Source: Luoshenia tenuis (GTDB taxonomy: Bacteria; Bacillota; Clostridia; Christensenellales; GCA-900066905). From it: a stretch of DNA of 64,000 nucleotides. Every line of letters begins with the position of its first letter. Within the stretch, counting starts at the first letter, position 1. Shown here piece after piece: positions 59,058 to 64,000 of the stretch. A model generated the notes under the pieces. That model saw nothing but the letters and a program-made list of their open reading frames with translations, had not been told where the DNA came from and did not search any database. The DNA lies in contig NZ_JACRSO010000003.1 in NCBI RefSeq assembly GCF_014384745.1, positions 310,001 to 374,000 on the forward strand, written 5' to 3'. The position numbers and the translations under genes were made by a program.

Positions 59058-59441
59058 TTACTTTTCCCGGCTGAGCAGCTGGCAATAGACATAGGTGTTC
59101 CAGATCTTTTTGGCCTCGACGCCGTCCACGTGGATGACCGGCTGGGTCTCAGACGGGGTGACGTAGAGCTTGAATACCAACGCATCCTGCCCCACGCGCA
59201 TGTTGCGGATGCTTTTATAGCGATACTCCTTGCGCGCGACCCCCAGATAATCGAAGATTACGTTCTCCAGATCTTTATTGGAAAAGCAGCGCAGGATGCT
59301 GTCCACGTCCAGCGTCTCCAAGATCGCCCTGGCCTCCTCAAAGGTAAGGTTGTGGCAGCGGAACTCCCCCTCGTTCAAAACAGAGATCATATTGCTGTTA
59401 TCCAGCAGCAGCAACGGCAGGTCGGGACTGTTTACATTCAT
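59058..59441 (-). CDS. DUF1874 / YddF-like protein
   Basis: The protein has 127 residues. The order of motifs fits the DUF1874 family (YddF of ICEBs1; crenarchaeal virus B116-type): an N-terminal strand with LLLLDNSNMI, LTFEEARAILE, then a helix DVDSILRCFSNKDLENVI, YLGV, and VGQDALVFKLYV. Part of this family (AcrIII-1/Crn2) degrades cyclic tetra-adenylate and needs a His in an S-A-I-G-H motif; here the matching place reads SILRCF, so that activity is doubtful. No CRISPR genes are in the window. Strong AAAGGAG ribosome site. The assignment is by pattern only. Confidence 0.55.
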   Translation of the reverse strand: MNVNSPDLPLLLLDNSNMISVLNEGEFRCHNLTFEEARAILETLDVDSILRCFSNKDLENVIFDYLGVARKEYRYKSIRNMRVGQDALVFKLYVTPSETQPVIHVDGVEAKKIWNTYVYCQLLSREK

Positions 59442-59650
59442 AAATACGCTCCTTTCCGAAATGAGATTGCAGAAATGTTTCTACCTGCAGTATAGCATTG
59501 TGAAAATAAATTTGCAATAAAAGGCCTGTAAATGAATAAATTTATTGGCTAATTGATAAAAAATAAACAAACTTATTGGAGAGGGGAGCGGGTTTACGAT
59601 AATAAATTCACGAAAACAGGAAGTGGGGCTTGGCCTTAATGATGGCGGGA
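59442..59650. other. AT-rich gap upstream of the barnase remnant
   Basis: No ORF with a ribosome site. AT-rich run near 59500-59575. This is where the missing 5' part of the barnase-like gene should be, so a deletion probably ends here. Confidence 0.5.
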
Positions 59651-59746
59651 GGCGGATACCGAAACGGGCACCGCATCCTATATTCAAGCGATGGATTGAT
59701 CTTTGCGACCTATGACCACTATAATACCTTTTATGAGATCGTATAG
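59651..59746 (+). pseudogene. C-terminal remnant of a barnase-family ribonuclease
   Basis: The frame ending at TAG 59744 encodes GYRNGHRILYSSDGLIFATY followed by DHYNTF. This matches the barnase C-terminus (F-R-N-x-x-R-I-L-Y-S-S-D, then a D-H-Y-x-T-F segment) and keeps the counterparts of Arg83, Arg87 and His102. The preceding part, including the region of Glu73, is missing. The barstar gene follows after 9 bases, the usual toxin-antitoxin spacing. Confidence 0.82.
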
Positions 59747-59755
59747 GGAGGCAGT

Positions 59756-60040
59756 ATGAAACGATATGAGATCGACCTGGGGGCGGTCAAGACCTACTGG
59801 GATTTTTATAAGGCGCTGCAAAAGGGATTGGAGCTTCCAGCGTGGTGTGGAATGAACATGGATGCGATATGGGACATGTTGACGGGGTACTGCGAATACC
59901 CGGCGCAGATCATGGTGACGGGGGGAGAGGGGCTGCCCCGGGACTTGCAGGACGAGTATGAACGGCTTTTAAATGTGCTGAACGACTTGCGGCGGGAATA
60001 TCCGCAGGATCGGTTTGAGGTTTTGATCTTGAAAGCATAG
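59756..60040 (+). CDS. Barstar-family ribonuclease inhibitor
   Basis: The protein has 94 residues. It has the barstar pattern: an N-terminal EIDL strand, a helix with FYKALQKGLELP, the Y/W-G-x-N-x-D-A-x-W-D box (WCGMNMDAIWDMLTG) with the Asp residues that plug the barnase active site, and a final FEVLIL strand. It would neutralise the ribonuclease whose gene remains only as a C-terminal stub upstream, so it is an orphan antitoxin. Ribosome site GGGAGG. Confidence 0.93.
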   Translation: MKRYEIDLGAVKTYWDFYKALQKGLELPAWCGMNMDAIWDMLTGYCEYPAQIMVTGGEGLPRDLQDEYERLLNVLNDLRREYPQDRFEVLILKA

Positions 60041-60062
60041 GCTTTTGCGCGGTATAGGTTTT

Positions 60063-60209
60063 TGTCATTCAGAGCGGAGGCGAAGCCGAAGCGAAGAATC
60101 TCTTGCATCGGCACTTGGCCGTGCCTGAAGCGGCGGCTTCGAGGTGACGTGATTCGGGCCAGGCGGCGACGGTTGCCGTGAGATTCCTCGCTGACGCTTC
60201 GGAATGACA
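60063..60209. mobile_element. MITE-like element B with TGTCATTC ends
   Basis: 147 bases bounded by TGTCATTC and GAATGACA; inner ends carry AGCGAAGAATCTC and GAGATTCCTCGCT. It resembles element A at 58849 and lies between the two barstar copies. Confidence 0.65.
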
Positions 60210-60268
60210 GGAAAAAAGTATTGCGCAACAAAGCATAAGTTTTTGATGAGATCGTATAGGGAGGCAGT

Positions 60269-60539
60269 ATGAAACGATATGAGATCGACCTGGGGGAGGT
60301 TAAGACCTATTGGGATTTTTATAAGGCGCTGCAAAAGGGGCTGGAGCTTCCAGCGTGGTGCGGGATGAATATGGATGCGATATGGGACATGTTGACGGGG
60401 TACTACGAATACCCGGCGCAGATCATGGTGACGGGGGGAGGGGGTGCCCCGGGACTTGCAGGACGAGTATGAACGGCTTACAAAAGTTTTGGCGCGGCTG
60501 ACGCATCAGGACGAGAGCTTTACGGTAACGATGGGGTAA
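60269..60539 (+). pseudogene. Second barstar copy, broken by a 2-base deletion
   Basis: The first ~55 codons are almost identical to the barstar at 59756, including the leader GATCGTATAGGGAGGCAGT that still carries the end of the barnase frame. At the G-rich stretch near 60434-60450 it has two bases fewer than copy 1, giving a stop at residue 68. Restoring the frame continues through LQDEYERL to TAA at 60537-60539 with a different C-terminus. It was therefore a diverged immunity variant before it broke. Confidence 0.85.
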
Positions 60540-60626
60540 AGCGCAGGATATTTTCTGGAGATAAAAGGCGTCTGCGCGGGCAGGGGAGCTTCTGCGCGGG
60601 GTTGCCTGTTACTTTCTTAACAATGA

Positions 60627-60654
60627 TTGATAATTTCTGCGATTGCATTATAAT
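60627..60654 (+). promoter_or_regulatory. Promoter of the aldo/keto reductase gene
   Basis: TTGATA (60627-60632), a 16-base spacer and TATAAT (60649-60654), about 95 bases before the start. Confidence 0.8.
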
Positions 60655-60751
60655 GGAAAGGTAGGTTTTTTCTAAAGCCCTGCGCGGGGCGCTTTAACGC
60701 GGCGCGCGGGTAAACGTACTTTTTATCTGGGTTAAGGGAGGAAAATTAAAC

Positions 60752-61702
60752 ATGCGTTTTAAACGATTTGGCAAGACGGAGATGAACGTATCCGTGGCGA
60801 CGGTGGGCACCTGGGCCATCGGCGGCACGGGCTGGGGCGATGTGAACAAGGCCGATTCCATCCGCGCGATCCGCGCCATGGTGGACAACGGGGTCAACTT
60901 TATCGATACCGCGCCGGTGTACGGCAAGGGCCACTCGGAAGAAGTGGTGGGCGAGGCCATCCGCGGAATGAAGCGGGAGGATCTGATCATCTCCACCAAG
61001 GCCGGCCTGATCTGGGGCGAGGGCATCGACGGGATCGAGCGGGATATCACCTACAAGAGCATCATGTGGGAGATCGACCAGAGCTTAAAGCGGCTGGGCA
61101 CGGACTATGTGGACCTTTACCTGGTGCACAAGCCGGACTTTAAGGGCACGCCCACCGAGGAGACCATGCGGGCGATGATGGAGATCAAAAAGAGCGGCAA
61201 GGCCCGCCACATTGGCCTGAGCAACTACAGCGTGGAGCTGACCAAGGAAGCCGAGCAGTACGGCGATGTGGAGGCCATCCAGCCCCCCTTCTCCATGGTG
61301 GACCGCTCTGAACTTGCGGTCATGGAGTATGCCAAGAGCCGCGACATGGGCGTTATGACCTATGGTTCTCTGGGCGCGGGCATCCTGACGGGCGCCATCC
61401 GCACCCTGCCCAACTGGGACCCTTCGGATACGCGGTACAGCTTCTACAACTTCTTTAAAGAGCCCAAGTTCTCCAAGTGCCAGGAGCTGCTTAAGACCCT
61501 GGACGCCATCGCGGCGGCCCACGGCAAGCCGGTGGCCCAGGTGGCGGTGAACTGGAGCACCCAGAACCCGCTGGTGGATACGGCGCTGATGGGCGTGCGC
61601 AACGTGGCCGAGGCCGACGAGAACTGCGCGGCCACCGACTGGACGCTGACGGACGAGGAGATCGCCACCATCAATGCGGCGATCGAGAAGTACGAGGCGT
61701 AA
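60752..61702 (+). CDS. Aldo/keto reductase
   Basis: The protein has 316 residues, a TIM barrel with the AKR tetrad: NFIDTAPVYGKG (Asp and Tyr), STKAG (Lys) and LYLVHKPD (His). The NADPH-binding end reads ALMGVRNVAEADEN. The substrate is unknown; sugar or aldehyde reduction is common. AGGGAGG ribosome site. The gene stands alone between its promoter and a hairpin. Confidence 0.92.
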   Translation: MRFKRFGKTEMNVSVATVGTWAIGGTGWGDVNKADSIRAIRAMVDNGVNFIDTAPVYGKGHSEEVVGEAIRGMKREDLIISTKAGLIWGEGIDGIERDITYKSIMWEIDQSLKRLGTDYVDLYLVHKPDFKGTPTEETMRAMMEIKKSGKARHIGLSNYSVELTKEAEQYGDVEAIQPPFSMVDRSELAVMEYAKSRDMGVMTYGSLGAGILTGAIRTLPNWDPSDTRYSFYNFFKEPKFSKCQELLKTLDAIAAAHGKPVAQVAVNWSTQNPLVDTALMGVRNVAEADENCAATDWTLTDEEIATINAAIEKYEA

Positions 61703-61722
61703 ACCGTTATATCAGACTTTGC

Positions 61723-61757
61723 AAGGCCCTGGGGAACCCTTTCTCCGGGGCCTTTGT
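61723..61757 (+). terminator. Hairpin terminator after the aldo/keto reductase
   Basis: AAGGCCC pairs with GGGCCTT, extended by GGGGA/TCTCC with a wobble; the T run is short. Confidence 0.6.
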
Positions 61758-61858
61758 CTACCGGGAATAGAGCCATTTGTGAGAAAGTAACGATTGAGAG
61801 AGAAAAGGGCGGCTTGGAGCCGGCCTTTACGGGGAAAACGTTGGGGGAATGGAAGCAA

Positions 61859-63241
61859 ATGGGTTTTTTGAGGGCGAACCGGGATATCAACCGGCTGGAG
61901 ACGCCAGAGGGGCAGATCACGCTGCTGGGGCTGTTTTTGCCGCTGCTGATCGAGACGCTGCTGCGCAACCTCATGGGGACGGTGAGCGTGGTCATCCTCT
62001 CGCAGTATTCGGATAACGCGGTGGCGGCGGTGGGCGCGGCCACCCAACTGCTGAATATGGTGCAGATCTTTTACACGTTGGTGGCCACGGGGGTAGCCAT
62101 CATCATCAACCAAAACCTGGGGGCGGGCAACCGCCGCTACTCGGGCGAGGTGGCCACGGTGGCGCTGGTGCTGTGCGCGGGACTCAGCATCCTGACGGGG
62201 GCGGCCATGTCCATCTTCGCGCTGCCGCTGATGGGGATGATGCAGCTCACAGGCGAGGTGCTGGTATTGGCGGCGGATTACTTCCGCATCGTCACGGCGC
62301 TGGCCATCACCCAGGCGCTGATCACGCTGTTCTCCTTTATCGTGCGCTGCTATGGGCGCACGCAGATCGCCATGGTGGTGGCGCTGGTGATGAACGTGAT
62401 CAACGCCCTGCTCTGCCTGCTGGTGGTCTACCGGCCCTTTGAAACGCCGCTGCAGGGCGTGGCGGGCATCGGCTGGGCGCGGATCATCAGCGAGGCGGTG
62501 GCCCTTGGCATCATGATCATCGCCATCCGCCGGGTGAAGGTGGGCTTTACCTTAAGAGCGCTGCGGCCGCTGCCGGTGAAGATGATCCGCCAGATTTTTG
62601 CGGTGAGCATCCCACCGGGGATAGCCAACCTTTCTTACGGGGTGAGCCAGGTGGTATCCACCGCCATCATCGCCACGCTGGGCATGGCGGCGGTCTCGGC
62701 CAAGGTGTACCTGAGCAATATCTTCTTTTACGTGTACCTGCTGGGCATGTGCCTGGGGCAGGTGACCACCATCATGATCGGACGGATGGTGGGGGCAGGG
62801 GAGTATCAGAAGGCCGAGCGGCTCAACCGGCAGAATATCGTGATCGGCATCGCCTGCAACGTGGTGCTCTCGGTACTGGTGGTGGCCTTTTACCGGCCGG
62901 TGCTGGGGATGTTTACGAGCAGCGAGGAGATTATCGCCATGTGCCTGCCGGTGATGTTTGCGGATATTCTGGTGGAGATCGGCCGGGCGTTTAACAACAT
63001 CGAGGGCGGGTGCTTAAACGGCGCGGGGGACATGGTGTTCTCCATGGCGATATCGGTGCCCAGCTGCTGGCTGATCAGCATCCTGTTCTCCTACATCCTG
63101 GGCGTGGTGTGCGGCCTGGGCCTGGTGGGCTGCTGGATCGCCTTTGCCATGGACGAACTGGCGCGCGGCATGGCGCAGATGATGCGCTGGCGCAGCAGAA
63201 AGTGGATGAGCAAGAGCCTGATCCGCCGGGCGGACGGATAG
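61859..63241 (+). CDS. MATE-family efflux transporter
   Basis: The protein has 460 residues and 12 membrane helices in two similar halves. The NorM/DinF-type pattern is seen near the start (ITLLGLFLPLLIETLLRNLM) and in AAVGAATQLLNMVQIF, then GTMAAVSAK-like TLGMAAVSAKVYLSN. It exports cationic drugs or metabolites driven by sodium or protons. The frame is open to a TTG at 61754, but those 35 residues are hydrophilic and unlike MATE starts, overlap the upstream terminator region and lack a ribosome site, so ATG 61859 is preferred (GGAAG before it). Confidence 0.87.
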   Translation: MGFLRANRDINRLETPEGQITLLGLFLPLLIETLLRNLMGTVSVVILSQYSDNAVAAVGAATQLLNMVQIFYTLVATGVAIIINQNLGAGNRRYSGEVATVALVLCAGLSILTGAAMSIFALPLMGMMQLTGEVLVLAADYFRIVTALAITQALITLFSFIVRCYGRTQIAMVVALVMNVINALLCLLVVYRPFETPLQGVAGIGWARIISEAVALGIMIIAIRRVKVGFTLRALRPLPVKMIRQIFAVSIPPGIANLSYGVSQVVSTAIIATLGMAAVSAKVYLSNIFFYVYLLGMCLGQVTTIMIGRMVGAGEYQKAERLNRQNIVIGIACNVVLSVLVVAFYRPVLGMFTSSEEIIAMCLPVMFADILVEIGRAFNNIEGGCLNGAGDMVFSMAISVPSCWLISILFSYILGVVCGLGLVGCWIAFAMDELARGMAQMMRWRSRKWMSKSLIRRADG

Positions 63242-63319
63242 GCGTTGACGAGGGATACCGTGGGGTGTTAAGCTATATACAACATGTAAATAGATCGATC
63301 GGGGAAAGGGTGGGGGAAT

Positions 63320-64000
63320 TTGAGCTTTACCAAACTGACGGCGTATCTGGATGGATTAAAGGAAAACTACGGTGTGCCTTCATTTGACTGTGTGGTGCAA
63401 AGAGGGCATGAAAGGCTATACCGCCACATGGGCGGCTTTTCGGACGCGGCGGGCACAAAACCCGTGACGGCGCAGGATGAGTACCGGCTGTTCTCCTGCA
63501 CCAAGGTGATGACCGTGACGGCGGGCATGCAGCTGGTGGAGCAGGGCAAGCTCTTTTTGGGCGACCCGGTGGCCAAGTACCTGCCGGAGTTTGCGCAGAT
63601 GACGGTGCGGGAGGGGGAGACCCTCCGCCCGGCCAGCACCGTGCTGACGGTGGAGGACCTGTTTACCATGAGCGGGGGCTTTAACTACGACATGGGCACG
63701 CCGGCCTTTCAGGAGCTGATGGCGCGCACGGACGGGCAGGCCACCACGCGGGAGATGGTGGCGGCGCTGGCCGCAGGGCCGCTGGACTTTGACCCCTCGA
63801 CCCATTTCCAGTACAGCCTGGGGCTGGACGTGCTGGCGGGCATCATCGAGGTGGTGAGCGGGCAGACCTTTGGCGAATACTTAAACGAGCATATCTTCCT
63901 GCCGCTGGGGGCGCCCCCGGTGACCTTTCACCTGGCGCCCGAGGTGGAAAAGGCCCACTTTTCCCAGATGTACGGGGTGGACGGGACAGGGCATATCGTA
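63320..64000 (+). CDS. Serine beta-lactamase-family hydrolase (3' end outside window)
   Basis: 227 codons are visible and the frame is still open at the window end. The active-site SxxK is intact (FSCTKVM, Ser near residue 61) in a Beta-lactamase (PF00144) context: MQLVEQGKLFLGDPVAKYLPEF, TVEDLFTMSGG and FQYSLGLDVLAGIIE, where the usual Y-x-N motif reads YSL. Members include esterases and D-aminopeptidases rather than antibiotic-resistance enzymes. No signal peptide. TTG start 63320, with GGGGGAA directly before it. Confidence 0.85.
   Translation, partial: MSFTKLTAYLDGLKENYGVPSFDCVVQRGHERLYRHMGGFSDAAGTKPVTAQDEYRLFSCTKVMTVTAGMQLVEQGKLFLGDPVAKYLPEFAQMTVREGETLRPASTVLTVEDLFTMSGGFNYDMGTPAFQELMARTDGQATTREMVAALAAGPLDFDPSTHFQYSLGLDVLAGIIEVVSGQTFGEYLNEHIFLPLGAPPVTFHLAPEVEKAHFSQMYGVDGTGHIV

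Overview
This 64 kb window comes from a moderately GC-rich, low-spore-biology-visible Firmicutes chromosome, most likely a member of the Clostridia of the Christensenellales/Oscillospirales type. The grounds are purine-rich GGAGG ribosome sites before almost every gene, frequent TTG/GTG starts, a short bacterial SRP RNA, a CpsB/CpsD-type tyrosine phosphatase and kinase pair, lipoprotein and L,D-transpeptidase genes, and Gram-positive siphophage-type tail genes. The taxon is an inference; no rRNA is present.

Layout. (1) 1-16,740: ordinary chromosomal genes: the 3' part of dinB, a CapA-like phosphoesterase, an XRE/S24-like regulator, a sugar isomerase-like protein, a COG2509-type FAD protein, SRP RNA, a zinc phospholipase C-like protein, lactate racemase larA, a heterodimeric ABC exporter, a type B carboxylesterase, an MBL-fold hydrolase, queT under a preQ1-I-type riboswitch, and an L,D-transpeptidase lipoprotein with a Thr-Pro tail. 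(2) 16,842-17,202: tRNA-Ala(CGC) and a possible small RNA. (3) 17,345-32,650: a phage-tail locus with an autocleavable SOS-type repressor, an operator array, a late activator, a scaffold-like relic, tail tube, tail chaperones, tape measure, distal tail, tail-associated protein, baseplate/receptor-binding protein, carbohydrate-binding protein, endolysin and XhlA-like protein. It has no integrase, terminase, portal, capsid or head-tail connector, so it reads as an F-type (flexible, non-contractile) tailocin. Two AT-rich lipoprotein genes, each with its own promoter and terminator, are inserted just before the tape-measure gene, together with the broken 5' end of a second tape-measure allele. (4) 32,842-56,907: a regulator, then a >20 kb exopolysaccharide operon. 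Conserved regulatory and priming genes lie on the left (catalytically dead DacF-like protein, Wzz-like, BY-kinase, PHP phosphatase, 4,6-dehydratase, aminotransferase, initiating transferase). An AT-richer core follows with glycosyltransferases, Wzy, Wzx, an asparagine-synthase-like amidotransferase, an acyltransferase and an SGNH hydrolase broken at a G10 tract. A complete WbpI-A-B-D-E set for UDP-ManNAc3NAcA ends the operon. (5) 57,072-64,000: class II aldolase, then about 2.5 kb rich in palindromic repeats, with two MITE-like elements, a DUF1874-like gene and the wreck of a barnase/barstar module, then an aldo/keto reductase, a MATE exporter and the start of a serine beta-lactamase-family gene.

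How the parts work together. The tail locus looks complete for production (SOS release, late activation, tail assembly, lysis), and the variable lipoproteins next to the tape-measure gene are candidates for self-protection. The polysaccharide operon supplies a dedicated diamino-uronic acid sugar, and its SGNH hydrolase may be switched on and off by slippage. All function calls are from reading the sequence; no database search was run.
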